From Paenibacillus plantiphilus (GTDB lineage Bacteria; Bacillota; Bacilli; Paenibacillales; Paenibacillaceae): 64,000 nt of DNA. The DNA lies in NCBI RefSeq assembly GCF_927798095.1, contig NZ_CAKMMF010000001.1, positions 62,001 to 126,000 of the forward strand, in the 5' to 3' direction. The notes beneath the pieces were generated by a model. The model ran no database searches, was not told the DNA's origin, and was given only the letters and a program-made list of their open reading frames with translations. The position numbers were made by a program, and so were the translations under genes. Of the stretch, positions 36,105 to 44,900 are shown one piece after another (position 1 is the stretch's first letter; every line of letters starts with the position of its first letter).

Positions 36105-36767
36105 TCAGCGTGTGACCGACCGTTCGAATTCCTCGATTTGATCATTCGTGCCGATGACGACCATAACATCCTTCTCCTGCAATTCATCCGTAGCTGCTGG
36201 CGCAATAATGATGCCGCTTGGCTTGTTGATCGCCACGATGCTGCAGCCGTATTTGGCGCGCGGATTAAGCTCCTGCAACGATTTGCCGGATAAGCATTTG
36301 GGAACAGAAAGCTCCGCAATCGTATATTCCTTGGACAATTCAATGTAATCCAGCAGGTTCGGGGATACGAGCTGATGCGCGACGCGAATGCCCATGTCCC
36401 GCTCCGGGTAGACAACGCGATGCACGCCGATTTTCTCCAGCACCCTGCCGTGCAGCTCCGTCATTGCCTTCGCCACAACATGCTTAACGCCAAGATCGGT
36501 CAGCAGAATCGTAGTCAGAATACTCGCCTGTATATCATCGCCGATCGCCACTACGCCCGTATCGAAATTGCGCACGCCCAGCGAGCGCAATACCTCCTCG
36601 TCGGTCGATTCCGCAACGACGGCATGGGTGAGCACATGGCTCATTTCCTGCACAACTTCCTCGTCCTTGTCAACACCGAGCACCTCGTAGCCCAGCTCAA
36701 TTAATTCCCTTGCAAGGCTTGATCCGAAACGGCCGAGGCCGATAATGACAAACTGTTTGGTCTTCAT
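36105..36767 (-). CDS. ktrA: Ktr potassium-uptake regulatory subunit (RCK domain)
   Basis: A 220-residue cytosolic gating subunit. The frame opens 39 codons upstream, but the family N-terminus MKTKQFVIIGLGRFGSSLA starts at 36767 with AGGAAGCAGG before it. An RCK_N Rossmann domain (GLGRFGSSLARELIELGYEV, then the acidic end of strand 2 in VLGVDKDEE) binds ATP/ADP, and an RCK_C domain (about 140-218) is the c-di-AMP site in the family. It assembles as an octameric ring on KtrB. Follows ktrB by 16 bases under the same c-di-AMP riboswitch. KtrC would be the alternative name. Confidence 0.93.
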   Translation of the reverse strand: MKTKQFVIIGLGRFGSSLARELIELGYEVLGVDKDEEVVQEMSHVLTHAVVAESTDEEVLRSLGVRNFDTGVVAIGDDIQASILTTILLTDLGVKHVVAKAMTELHGRVLEKIGVHRVVYPERDMGIRVAHQLVSPNLLDYIELSKEYTIAELSVPKCLSGKSLQELNPRAKYGCSIVAINKPSGIIIAPAATDELQEKDVMVVIGTNDQIEEFERSVTR

Positions 36768-36783
36768 CCTGCTTCCTATTCCC

Positions 36784-38142
36784 CTATCCGATAATAATTT
36801 TCCCTTCCGGATGCCTGTACAGCTCTTTCTCTGTACGCGGTCCAAGCGCATACGCAAGCGTAAGCGGACCAAGCCGTCCGGCAAACATAGTAAGGCATAT
36901 AATGATCTTGCCGATCATCGACAGCTCCGGAGTTACGCCAAGCGATAATCCGACGGTGCCGAAGGCGGAAGTTGTTTCGAATAATATTTTGATAAAAGCT
37001 TTATCCTCTGTTGTTGAAAGCACCATCGTAACGAACACGACGAGAGCCAACGACAGCACCGTAATGGTCAATGCCTTGAAGATTCGCTCGCGCGCCAGAC
37101 GATAGTTGAACAGCACAATATCCTCTTTGCCTCTTATCATGGCAATAACGGCGCCGATCAATGTCGTAAATGTAGTCGTCTTGATCCCGCCGCCGGTCGA
37201 GCCCGGCGAAGCGCCGATAAACATAAGAATAATGATAAAAAATTGCGTGGCCTGTCTCAGTGATGCAAGATCAACCGTATTAGGTCCGGCCGTTCTAGGA
37301 GAAACTGACTGGTAGAAGGAAGCCAATATTTTGCCGCCCCAGCCAAGTGAGCCTAGTGTTCCCTTATTCGAAAATTCAAAGATGAAGATTACAATCGTTC
37401 CGACCCCGATTAATGCTCCCGTTGCCGACAATACGACCTTGGAGTGCAGTGAAAGCCGCCGCAGGGTGCGGAATTCAAGCAGATCGGACATAACGATAAA
37501 GCCGATGCCTCCCAATATAATAAGAAGCATGGTCACGATATTAACGAGCGGATCGTTCACATATTGCGTGAAGCTGACATAAGGCGTGCCGAATTGGCCG
37601 AACAGGTCAAAGCCTGCGTTGTTGAACATCGATACGCCATGGAAGATCCCAAAGTAGATCGCTTGCCCAAGCGGCATATCAAGCGACCAGCGAATCGCGA
37701 ATAACGCGGCGCCGACCAGCTCAATGATAAAGGCATAGAGGACCACCTTGCGGATCAGTCTGACTATCCCTTCCATACTGTTCTGATTCATCGCTTCCTG
37801 CAGAATTAGCCGCTCCTTGAGCGAAATCCGCTTGCGGAGAACGAGCGCGAACAATGTCGCCATCGTCATGAAGCCAAGTCCGCCGATCTGAATGAGAATA
37901 AGAATGATGATCTGTCCTGCAATGGAATAGTGGCTTCCCGTATCCACGGTTACAAGTCCTGTGACACAAGTAGCTGAAGTAGCAGTGAACAAGGCATCGA
38001 TAAATGCAGTTGCAGTGCCGTCTCGCGATGCGAACGGCATCGACAGCAGCACGCCCCCGATGAGGATAATGAGCGCGAAACCTGTCATTAACACACGGGG
38101 CGGCGACCATCTGCTCAAACGAAAGAAAGAAATGATAGTCAT
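36784..38142 (-). CDS. ktrB: Ktr/Trk potassium transporter membrane subunit
   Basis: A 452-residue K+ channel-like transporter of the KtrB/TrkH family with four pseudo-repeats of the M1-P-M2 type. Filter-loop segments are seen in TSATCVTGLVTVDTGSHYS, SMFNNAGFDLFGQFG, GASPGSTGGGIKTTTF and SAFGTVGLSLGVTPELS; each holds the filter glycine. Start taken as the ATG at 38142; a GTG four codons earlier (38154) is also possible because no ideal ribosome-binding site precedes either. First gene of ktrB-ktrA, downstream of a ydaO-type riboswitch. KtrD is the alternative paralogue name. Confidence 0.94.
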   Translation of the reverse strand: MTIISFFRLSRWSPPRVLMTGFALIILIGGVLLSMPFASRDGTATAFIDALFTATSATCVTGLVTVDTGSHYSIAGQIIILILIQIGGLGFMTMATLFALVLRKRISLKERLILQEAMNQNSMEGIVRLIRKVVLYAFIIELVGAALFAIRWSLDMPLGQAIYFGIFHGVSMFNNAGFDLFGQFGTPYVSFTQYVNDPLVNIVTMLLIILGGIGFIVMSDLLEFRTLRRLSLHSKVVLSATGALIGVGTIVIFIFEFSNKGTLGSLGWGGKILASFYQSVSPRTAGPNTVDLASLRQATQFFIIILMFIGASPGSTGGGIKTTTFTTLIGAVIAMIRGKEDIVLFNYRLARERIFKALTITVLSLALVVFVTMVLSTTEDKAFIKILFETTSAFGTVGLSLGVTPELSMIGKIIICLTMFAGRLGPLTLAYALGPRTEKELYRHPEGKIIIG

Positions 38143-38216
38143 ACCCCCACTCACTTGAAAATCTGCAATACAGAAACGTTGAACGCCCTTTCACTTCCAT
38201 TGCAGATTCAGCGCAC

Positions 38217-38420
38217 AAAAAAAGCACTGGAGTCCCAATGCAATGATGCGGTGAGTCCTGTTCCATGAAGCCTACGAGGTTAGCTGACGGATTCGGGCCC
38301 GGACAGGCCGCCCTATTCGCTTGCGCGAAATTCACCCCTTGCCGCCGAGCAGCATCTTGTTCATGATGCCCATATCTTCGACAGCAGTTGGTTCCCCCGA
38401 TTTCGTGTGAAATTCGGCTT
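38217..38420 (-). promoter_or_regulatory. ydaO/yuaA-type c-di-AMP riboswitch controlling ktrB-ktrA
   Basis: The minus strand holds the class core: ATCGGGGGAACC (complement near 38395), GGGGTGAATTTCGCGCAAGCG, AGGGCGGCCTGTCC, and CCGAATCCGTCAGCTAACCT then CGTAGGC. A terminator follows: GCATTGG-GACT-CCAGTGC (38224-38241) with seven T. In this class c-di-AMP promotes termination, which would shut off K+ uptake. Confidence 0.96.
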
Positions 38421-38440
38421 TTCATATGCAATTGATTCAC

Positions 38441-38470
38441 ATTATAAAACCAATGGTATAGAAAGAACAA
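38441..38470 (-). promoter_or_regulatory. Promoter of the ktrB-ktrA riboswitch transcript
   Basis: TTGTTC (complement 38465-38470), 18-base spacer, TATAAT (complement 38441-38446), about 20 bases before the aptamer. Confidence 0.65.
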
Positions 38471-38672
38471 CCGACAATTAAGGAGAAATAGAACCGAAAA
38501 ACGCCATATTAACCCCATGCGCCGCTTAAATCGGCTCAGGGCTTGTATTATCCAGCCTCTATCTCGCCCAATGTATGAAAATGACCGCAATTGGATGGAT
38601 AAATACGGAAGTTGTATGATATGGTAGATGTAAATGATTATTTGCTTATATTTCAAAGATAGAGGTGTATGA

Positions 38673-40337
38673 ATGAACCCGTACAACAAGCTGCAGCCAA
38701 ATTGGACCCTGTATTCGATCTTTGCGGCAATCGGCATCGTTATTTATATTGTGATTCAAGTGCTGCCTGCTACAGCACAATCCTTTTTCGAGAGTGATAC
38801 AGGCGGTCAGATTATCGAGAAGAGCGACGCACAGCAAGCCGCAGACGACTTCGTTCGAAGCCATTTCGATCTGCAGCCGTTAGGCACGCATGCTGTTCAT
38901 CAGTCAGACAGCTTGCTCTACGGCTATTTGTCCAAAGAAGAGCTGTTCGACCGCTACGACAGGGATTACGATCAGGCATTCCCAACCGATACTTTTCAGG
39001 TCAACACGGTGATGCCGGATGACAGCATGCTCTTTATTTATGTACATATGGAAACCGGCAAGGTCGTTAGCTGGAACTGGGGAGAGGCTTCCTATGCGGC
39101 GGTTCCAGGAACGAAGGAGCAGCTTGAAGCGGCGATTGCCTTTGCCAAGGAGCAAGGCTTCAAGGAAGCCGACTTGGATGTGCACAAGCACAACGCATTG
39201 AATGGAACCGTGTGGCTCAAGCCCAAAGGAGCCGCGATCGGAGAAGCAGAACTTATGCTGGAGATTCGCAGCCAACAGATTGACGATGGCAGCATCGTTA
39301 TTACCAAGTATAAGCCTGCTTTTATCGCGCCAAAGGATTATGAGCACTATGTAGATCAGCAAAGCACGCTTGCCATGTGGCTGTCCTACGGCGGGTATCT
39401 GTTCTTAACCTTTGTACTGTTTGTTCTTGCGGTCATCTACGCCATCCTGTACCGGAAGCATACTTCATTTGTGCGGGGAATATTGCTGACCTTGATATTC
39501 CTTGGGTTCTATGCGGTGAACAATTTTAATATGATCGATGGCATACTTGCAGGCTCAGGGGAGGACACCATTGCCGACGAAGGCGCAATAATCGCCATCA
39601 CTCTGATCATTACAACCATTTTCACGTTTTTGCTGGCCGTTTCTGTTTACTTTTCCCTTGTCGGCGGAGATGGACTGTGGCGTTCCACGGGACGCACGCT
39701 ATGGCCGAGATTCCGCGAAGCAGGCTACGGCGATCATGTGTGGCGCAGTATGTGGCTCGGATATTTGGCCGCTTTCATGCTGCTCGGCCTTCAAACCGTT
39801 ATTTTCATAATCTGGACCAGCATGACAGGCGCTTGGGCAACGTCCGATGTTACCCAGTCTCCTTATAATTTGTCGATACCATGGCTGCTCCCCCTCCTTG
39901 CCTGGTGTGCAGCGATATCCGAGGAGGCCATCTACCGGCTGTTCGGAATCGGACTCATGAAGAAGTGGTTCAAGAATACCTTTGTCGCCGCGCTTATCCC
40001 CACTGTGATCTGGGCGCTGGGACATGTCACCTACCCGATCTTTCCGGCAACTACGCGGCTGGTCGAGCTGACGATTCTCGGACTAATCTTCAGCTTCCTG
40101 TTTCTGCGATACGGATTTATTACGGCCGTCTTCACCCATGCGATCTTCAACAGCGTCATGATGGCGATCTCCCTCATGTTCATGGGCTCGCTGGGCAATA
40201 TCCTGTGGGGCATCTTCTACATCCTGCTGCCGATCCCAATTGCTTGGCTCATCCGGCTGTGGGACAACAGAGCAGCGCGGAACAGGCCGCAGCCGCTGTC
40301 TCCATCCCTTGACAAGGACCCGAACCCTGCCACTTAG
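38673..40337 (+). CDS. CPBP-family intramembrane glutamic protease with large N-terminal ectodomain
   Basis: A 554-residue membrane protein. One N-terminal span (about 15-33) leads to an extracytoplasmic region of about 190 residues that looks like tandem PepSY-like modules (AADDFVRSHFDL, ETGKVVSWNWGEASY, AIAFAKEQGF). About eight spans follow. The C-terminal CPBP (Abi) domain has the paired glutamates in ISEEAIYRLFGIG, then ALGHVTYPIF and THAIFNSVMMA as the histidine-containing motifs 2 and 3. Members process prenylated substrates or peptides or act in stress or bacteriocin immunity; the target here is unknown. Monocistronic and ends in a strong terminator. Confidence 0.88.
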   Translation: MNPYNKLQPNWTLYSIFAAIGIVIYIVIQVLPATAQSFFESDTGGQIIEKSDAQQAADDFVRSHFDLQPLGTHAVHQSDSLLYGYLSKEELFDRYDRDYDQAFPTDTFQVNTVMPDDSMLFIYVHMETGKVVSWNWGEASYAAVPGTKEQLEAAIAFAKEQGFKEADLDVHKHNALNGTVWLKPKGAAIGEAELMLEIRSQQIDDGSIVITKYKPAFIAPKDYEHYVDQQSTLAMWLSYGGYLFLTFVLFVLAVIYAILYRKHTSFVRGILLTLIFLGFYAVNNFNMIDGILAGSGEDTIADEGAIIAITLIITTIFTFLLAVSVYFSLVGGDGLWRSTGRTLWPRFREAGYGDHVWRSMWLGYLAAFMLLGLQTVIFIIWTSMTGAWATSDVTQSPYNLSIPWLLPLLAWCAAISEEAIYRLFGIGLMKKWFKNTFVAALIPTVIWALGHVTYPIFPATTRLVELTILGLIFSFLFLRYGFITAVFTHAIFNSVMMAISLMFMGSLGNILWGIFYILLPIPIAWLIRLWDNRAARNRPQPLSPSLDKDPNPAT

Positions 40338-40398
40338 TTTTTTTAAAGGGGCTATCGCAAAAGGGTAAATCCGATTAGGTCAATTCCATAAAATTCAA

Positions 40399-40448
40399 AA
40401 AACAACCTTCAAAACCACTATAAAAGTGGAGATGAAGGTTGTTTTTTT
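40399..40448 (+). terminator. Terminator of the CPBP protease gene
   Basis: AACAACCTTCA (40401-40411) and TGAAGGTTGTT (40433-40443) with an inner CCACT/AGTGG stem, then a seven-T run. Confidence 0.9.
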
Positions 40449-40903
40449 AACTAAATATTACGAAGAAGGCGGGAGTTGAAATCTCCAAGAATGACTTTTG
40501 GGACAGCCCCCCTTGTGGAATTGGAAAATATATGTTGCTTCGACATCGCACACTAGTGTACCTCTGTAATACTCCAGGCACTCTCCTTGACTCCTTCTCA
40601 TTGACTCCTTCGGGCTGTGCTGTAAAACGATTTTTCCGGCTTATAAGAAGGATCGCGCATTTTCTGGTAGCTGTAAGCGGTTTTTGTCTGCTTATCGTCC
40701 CCACCGAAGTCCATTTCACTCGCTCGCTCGCGCTGTAAGGCGATTTTCCCCGCTTAAACGACCGATCGCGTTCCCTTTCAGCAGCTTTAAGCAGGATTTT
40801 TCTGCTTACAGCAGTCTCCAGCATCGACGCCCCTCACTCCACGCATATCACGACAACCTTCGTACACGAATTGCTTGTGTCCAAAAAAGAAGAGGGACCC
40901 AAG
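40449..40903. repeat. Gene-free stretch with degenerate CTGTAA(N)GCTTA repeats
   Basis: No supported gene. Four related motifs recur between 40615 and 40830: GCTGTAAAACGATTTTTCCG, GCTGTAAGCGGTTTTTGTCT, GCTGTAAGGCGATTTTCCCC and AGCAGGATTTTTCTGCTTAC. Each pairs weakly with a CTTA end. The same motif family makes a tandem array at 54529-54775. The open frames here are by-products of the repeats. Confidence 0.6.
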
Positions 40904-42784
40904 TTACGGTTCCTCCCTCAACGCTTCTAAAATTTGGGCGGCAAGCTTCTCGCCGATAGACAGAGGCCGGAAATCTTCAATTCCGGCTTCTTTTATTTTT
41001 TTAATGGAGCCAAAATGCTTGAGCAGCAGCTTGCGCCTCTTCTCGCCAATGCCCGGTATCGCATCCAGACGCGAGGCGACCATCGATTTGGCGCGCTGCT
41101 CGCGATGAAACGTAATGGCAAACCGGTGAACCTCATCCTGAATGCGCTGCAGCAGGTAGAACTCTTGGCTGTCCCGCGCCAGAGGAACGATCTCCGGCGG
41201 CTCGCCGATCATAAGCTGCGCGGTTTTATGCTTGGCATCCTTCACAAGGCCGCATACCGGAATTGCAAGGCCAAGCTCATTCTCCAGAATGTCCAGCGCC
41301 GCAGATATTTGTCCGCGTCCCCCGTCCACAACGATAAGATCAGGAGGCTGCAGCTCATCCTTCAGCACACGCTCATAACGGCGGCGAATAACCTCTCGCA
41401 TCGTTTCGTAATCATCCGGTCCTGTAACAGTTCGGACTTTGTATTTGCGGTATTCCTTGCGATCAGGCTTGCCATCGGTAAAGACAACCATGGCTGATAC
41501 GGGATTCGTTCCTTGAATGTTCGAGTTGTCAAAAGCCTCGATCCGGCTTGCTGTCGGCAATCCCAATACTTCCGCAAGACCCTCTGAAGCCTTGAACGTC
41601 CGCTCCTCATCCCGTTCGATCAGACGGAATTTCTCGTCGAGCGAGACCTTGGCATTGGCTACGGCCATCTCGACAGCCTCACGTTTGCGCCCTCTGCGCG
41701 GAACGAATACCTTCACCTTCAGCCATTCCTGGAGGGTGGAGCCAACCTCATCAGCAGCAGCTTCCGACGAAGCGGAGCCCTCCTCCGGTTCATTCTCCCG
41801 CTCTCCAGCCTGCGACTCTGATTCAGGGGGGGCAGGCAGCAATATTTCCTTGGGCAACGCTGGATTATCGCTGTAATATTGCGTGACGAACGTCATGAAA
41901 TCATTATAGGGCTCCCCGTAATATGGAAACGTGGTCGCTCGCCGCTCGATCATTTTGCCATGACGCATATAAATAATCTGGACACACATCCACCCTTTGT
42001 CCGTAAAATAGCCGAACACATCGCGGTCCATTGCGTCCGCCATATTAATTTTTTGCTTCTCCATGACCGCATCGATAGCGATCAACTGATCGCGAAATTC
42101 CTTGGCTCTCTCGAATTCAAGCGCCTCGGCTGCTGCCGACATTTTCGTCTCAAGCGTCCTCTTGACCTCGTTATGTCCGCCATTCAAGAAACGGGTAATT
42201 TCCTGCACCATTCCCTCATAAGTTTCTGGGGCAACGTCATACTCGCAGGGCGCGATGCACTGTCCGATGTGATAATACAGACATACCTTGTCCGGCAGTG
42301 TCTTGCATTTGCGCAGCGGATACAGCCGATCCAGCAGCTTCTTGGTCTCCTGCGCGGCATATGCGTTAGGATACGGGCCAAAATATTTGCCCTTGTCCTT
42401 CACGATCCGACGGGTTACCTCCAGCTTGGGATGCTGTTCGTTTGTTATTTTGATATAAGGGAAAGTTTTATCATCCTTGAGAAGAACGTTGTACCTTGGA
42501 AAATATTGCTTGATCAAATTGCATTCCAATATGAGTGCTTCCATGTTGCTTGAGGTGACAATATATTCGAAATCGCGAATTTCCGATACGAGCCGCTGTG
42601 TTTTGCCATTATGGCTTCCGTTGAAATAAGAACGTACGCGATTTTTAAGAACTTTGGCTTTGCCGACGTAAATGACGCTTCCGTCAGCATTCTTCATTAA
42701 GTAGCATCCCGGCTGATCCGGCAGCAGCGCCAGCTTGCCGCGAATATGCTCCGCCGCCGAGCGTGCTGTCATTTGCTCCTCCAT
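40904..42784 (-). CDS. uvrC: UvrABC excinuclease subunit C
   Basis: A 626-residue nucleotide-excision-repair nuclease making both incisions around UvrB-bound lesions. N-terminal GIY-YIG domain ([20 protein letters not shown]), a Cys-containing region ([26 protein letters not shown]), a UvrB-binding UVR motif ([15 protein letters not shown]), the RNase H-like domain with [18 protein letters not shown] and [11 protein letters not shown], and C-terminal (HhH)2 ([20 protein letters not shown]). An acidic insert of about 30 residues ([19 protein letters not shown]) lies in the middle. ATG at 42784 follows GGAGGAG with seven bases of spacing. Confidence 0.98.
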   Translation of the reverse strand: MEEQMTARSAAEHIRGKLALLPDQPGCYLMKNADGSVIYVGKAKVLKNRVRSYFNGSHNGKTQRLVSEIRDFEYIVTSSNMEALILECNLIKQYFPRYNVLLKDDKTFPYIKITNEQHPKLEVTRRIVKDKGKYFGPYPNAYAAQETKKLLDRLYPLRKCKTLPDKVCLYYHIGQCIAPCEYDVAPETYEGMVQEITRFLNGGHNEVKRTLETKMSAAAEALEFERAKEFRDQLIAIDAVMEKQKINMADAMDRDVFGYFTDKGWMCVQIIYMRHGKMIERRATTFPYYGEPYNDFMTFVTQYYSDNPALPKEILLPAPPESESQAGERENEPEEGSASSEAAADEVGSTLQEWLKVKVFVPRRGRKREAVEMAVANAKVSLDEKFRLIERDEERTFKASEGLAEVLGLPTASRIEAFDNSNIQGTNPVSAMVVFTDGKPDRKEYRKYKVRTVTGPDDYETMREVIRRRYERVLKDELQPPDLIVVDGGRGQISAALDILENELGLAIPVCGLVKDAKHKTAQLMIGEPPEIVPLARDSQEFYLLQRIQDEVHRFAITFHREQRAKSMVASRLDAIPGIGEKRRKLLLKHFGSIKKIKEAGIEDFRPLSIGEKLAAQILEALREEP

Positions 42785-42910
42785 CCCGACTCTCCTCCCG
42801 ACCTGTCATTGTCTCTATTGTAGCATAGCGGGGGAATAAAAAACGGGAGCGCTTCAAGGATTCCGCGGAGCCAAGGTGCAATTCGCCTCATAATTGTCAC
42901 GAACAGCGGC

Positions 42911-42940
42911 TTTACAATGATTCGTGAAGTTGGGTATACT
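42911..42940 (+). promoter_or_regulatory. Promoter of the 48-aa membrane protein gene
   Basis: TTTACA (42911-42916), 18-base spacer, TATACT (42935-42940). Confidence 0.7.
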
Positions 42941-42979
42941 ATGGGGAGCAATCGTTGTTTTTGAGGAGGAAATGTAGCT

Positions 42980-43126
42980 ATGGAAAACGTTAGAGATCCG
43001 CGCGAGCATTTGAACGAGGAACCGCGCGATGACCTGTTTGATGTCGCATTCGGCTTCATTGGTTTTTTCGGCGTTATGTTCGTCATATTCGCCGCTGCGG
43101 TGATTGTTAAACTTCTCATTTCGTAA
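42980..43126 (+). CDS. Small single-span membrane protein, YqzM-like (48 aa)
   Basis: A 48-codon gene with a good promoter, GAGGAGGAAATGTAGCT before the ATG and a terminator after the stop. The first 22 residues are charged (MENVRDPREHLNEEPRDDL), followed by a hydrophobic span FDVAFGFIGFFGVMFVIFAA and VIVKLLIS. The shape (polar head of about 20 residues, then FGF-FxxxFxIA-type span) resembles the YqzM family of Bacillus small membrane proteins. Function unknown. Monocistronic. Confidence 0.7.
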   Translation: MENVRDPREHLNEEPRDDLFDVAFGFIGFFGVMFVIFAAAVIVKLLIS

Positions 43127-43137
43127 CGATACGTTAC

Positions 43138-43180
43138 AAGATAGCTTCGTACCGGTTCATCTCGGTATGAAGCTATTTTC
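43138..43180 (+). terminator. Terminator of the 48-aa gene
   Basis: ATAGCTTCGTACCG (43141-43154) and CGGTATGAAGCTAT (43163-43176), eight-base loop, then TTTTC. Confidence 0.85.
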
Positions 43181-43205
43181 ATAATATTGTCCGTAATGTT
43201 GTCCG

Positions 43206-43234
43206 TTGACATCTCGTTCGTTAGAACATACAAT
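43206..43234 (+). promoter_or_regulatory. Consensus promoter of the 35-aa ORF
   Basis: TTGACA (43206-43211), 17-base spacer, TACAAT (43229-43234); one of the best promoters in the window. Confidence 0.8.
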
Positions 43235-43270
43235 GTCAATTATAGGTTATAACAAGGAGGCTGATGCACG

Positions 43271-43378
43271 ATGTACAATTCAACGAATATGGCAGTGAAC
43301 ACGTTAATTGCATATGCAGCGGTCTCAGGCGGAACCCGACAACTTGATTTTGGAGCGGCGCATGACTTATTGATATAA
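43271..43378 (+). CDS. Unrecognised 35-aa small protein or leader peptide
   Basis: A 35-codon frame beginning MYNSTNMAVNTLIAYAAVSG, continuing GTRQLDFGAAHDLLI. It has AAGGAGG nine bases before the ATG and a consensus promoter 37 bases before that, so expression is likely. The N-terminal half is mildly hydrophobic (NTLIAYAAV), not a clear membrane span. I know no family. Two terminator hairpins follow it before the RsgA-type gene, so it is either an independent small gene or a leader peptide whose translation affects readthrough. The overlapping ATG at 43264 gives a shorter frame with worse spacing. Confidence 0.6.
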   Translation: MYNSTNMAVNTLIAYAAVSGGTRQLDFGAAHDLLI

Positions 43379-43416
43379 GTCTGCAGCTGCTTTGAAGTTC
43401 ACTATTCACACCCAGC

Positions 43417-43455
43417 CGTAAGAGACCGCACAGGTTTCTTGCGGCTTTTATTATT
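43417..43455 (+). terminator. First hairpin after the 35-aa ORF
   Basis: AGCCGTAAGA and TCTTGCGGCT form a stem with G-U pairing, followed by TTTATTATT. Confidence 0.75.
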
Positions 43456-43470
43456 GGTTGTTTTTCTCTG

Positions 43471-43503
43471 CCGCAGGAGATACATTCCTGCGGTTTTTTT
43501 TAT
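43471..43503 (+). terminator. Second, stronger hairpin before rsgA
   Basis: CCGCAGGA and TCCTGCGG, seven-base loop, then eight T. rsgA begins 43 bases later, without an evident promoter of its own in between. Confidence 0.9.
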
Positions 43504-43545
43504 GCTTTTATCACACAAGATACGAATAAGGGAGCTTATATACAA

Positions 43546-44631
43546 ATGACAACATCTATAAATGATAATCAATTATTGACCACATATGGCTGGAATGATG
43601 GCTGGGAAGCGACTATGAACGGGGAACGTTATGCAGGGCTGCTGCCTGCGCGTGTGACAGCGCAGTATTCTCACTGCTATCGAATTGTTATGGCGGAGGG
43701 CGAGCGAATTGCTGAGGTAACCGGCAAATTTGAGTTTGAAGCGGTATTACGAAGCCAATTTCCAGCTGTTGGCGATTGGGTAGCAGTGCAGCCGTTACAG
43801 GGAGAGCCGAAGGCAGTTATCCATGCTGTATTGCCGAGAAGATCCGCCATGATCCGCAGAGCCGCCGGCAGTGTCCCAGTCGAGCAGGTAGTCGGTGCGA
43901 ATATGGATTATTTGTTTATCGTAAATGCGCTCAACGACGATTTCAATCTGCGCAAACTCGAACGTTATCTCGTTGCCGCATGGGAAAGCGGTGCTGCGCC
44001 GGTCGTTCTCTTGACCAAGGCGGATCTGTGCGAGGATGCGCCAAGCCGTGTTGCTACTGTGGAGTCAATTGCGCCAGGTGTAGCGGTGCACGCGGTTAGT
44101 GCAATGAATGATCAGGGAAAAGAAGCGCTTGAGGCTTATCTCCAGCGCGGCCGTACGATAGCTGTCATCGGCTCATCCGGCGTCGGCAAATCAACGCTGC
44201 TGAACTGGCTGTCAGGAGATGACCTTCAGCGTGTGCAAGGCATTCGCGAAGATGACGCGCGAGGCCGTCATACGACAACACATCGCGAGCTGTTCCCACT
44301 CCCGAGCGGCGCAGTTATGATTGATACGCCTGGCATGCGCGAGCTCCAGCTCTGGGATGCCGATGAAGGCTGGCAGGAAGCATTCGCCGACATCGAAGCT
44401 TTGGCTGCAGCATGCAGGTTCCGCGACTGCCGACACGAACAAGAAAGCGGATGTGTGGTGAAGCAAGCGATAGCCGAGGGCACGCTCGATGCCAAACGCT
44501 TCGCCAGCTACAAAAAAACCGGCAAGGAGCTTGCCCACATGGCACGCAAAGAGCAATCCGTCAGTCAGCGTCTCAAAAAAAGCTCCAACAAACGAGCCGC
44601 CTCCAAGGGAGGTAGATATCGATTGGAGTAA
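43546..44631 (+). CDS. rsgA: RsgA-type circularly permuted GTPase (30S ribosome biogenesis)
   Basis: A 361-residue GTPase of the YjeQ/RsgA family that checks late 30S subunit maturation. An N-terminal OB fold (about 40-110) is followed by the permuted GTPase with motif order G4 LLTKADLC, G1 GSSGVGKSTLLN, G3 DTPGMREL, and a C-terminal zinc knuckle CRFRDCRHEQESGC. The N-terminus is longer and the tail more basic (RLKKSSNKRAASKGG) than in YloQ of Bacillus, so this may be the second paralogue many Paenibacillus carry rather than the prpC-prkC-linked copy. Preceded by two terminators. Confidence 0.92.
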   Translation: MTTSINDNQLLTTYGWNDGWEATMNGERYAGLLPARVTAQYSHCYRIVMAEGERIAEVTGKFEFEAVLRSQFPAVGDWVAVQPLQGEPKAVIHAVLPRRSAMIRRAAGSVPVEQVVGANMDYLFIVNALNDDFNLRKLERYLVAAWESGAAPVVLLTKADLCEDAPSRVATVESIAPGVAVHAVSAMNDQGKEALEAYLQRGRTIAVIGSSGVGKSTLLNWLSGDDLQRVQGIREDDARGRHTTTHRELFPLPSGAVMIDTPGMRELQLWDADEGWQEAFADIEALAAACRFRDCRHEQESGCVVKQAIAEGTLDAKRFASYKKTGKELAHMARKEQSVSQRLKKSSNKRAASKGGRYRLE

Positions 44632-44720
44632 TAAACTGTGAGAGCAGGGTTGCAGCTATAGATAAGGTTGTCGGCTGTCGCCAAAGGTTATAAGCGGGGA
44701 GCCAGTCCCTAATAATGAGC

Positions 44721-44767
44721 AAAAACGCCTCCAAGACTACTATTTTCGTAGGGGAGGGGGCGTCTTT
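44721..44767 (+). terminator. Terminator of rsgA
   Basis: ACGCCTCC (44725-44732) and GGGGGCGT (44756-44763) with an inner CTAC/GTAG pairing, then CTTTACTC; the T run is short. Confidence 0.6.
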
Positions 44768-44826
44768 ACTCGTATACGTTCATAGCTGACAACAAGAGAT
44801 CCAGGTGCATGGCTGCTGCGCAAGAA

Positions 44827-44873
44827 AAAGCTGTCTCTATCAACGATACGCATTCGTTGAAAAGACAGCTCTT
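44827..44873 (-). terminator. Terminator of the cys operon
   Basis: AGCTGTCT (44829-44836) and AGACAGCT (44864-44871) with inner CAACGA/TCGTTG; the minus-strand transcript then reads TTTTTCTTG. Confidence 0.75.
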
Positions 44874-44900
44874 CTGTGAGCATTTGCCCCTATCCCCGCT

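Noticed and set aside
40447-40824. 125-codon minus-strand frame between the CPBP gene and uvrC
   Set aside because: Covers the terminator and degenerate palindromic motifs; no ribosome-binding site and arginine-rich random composition.
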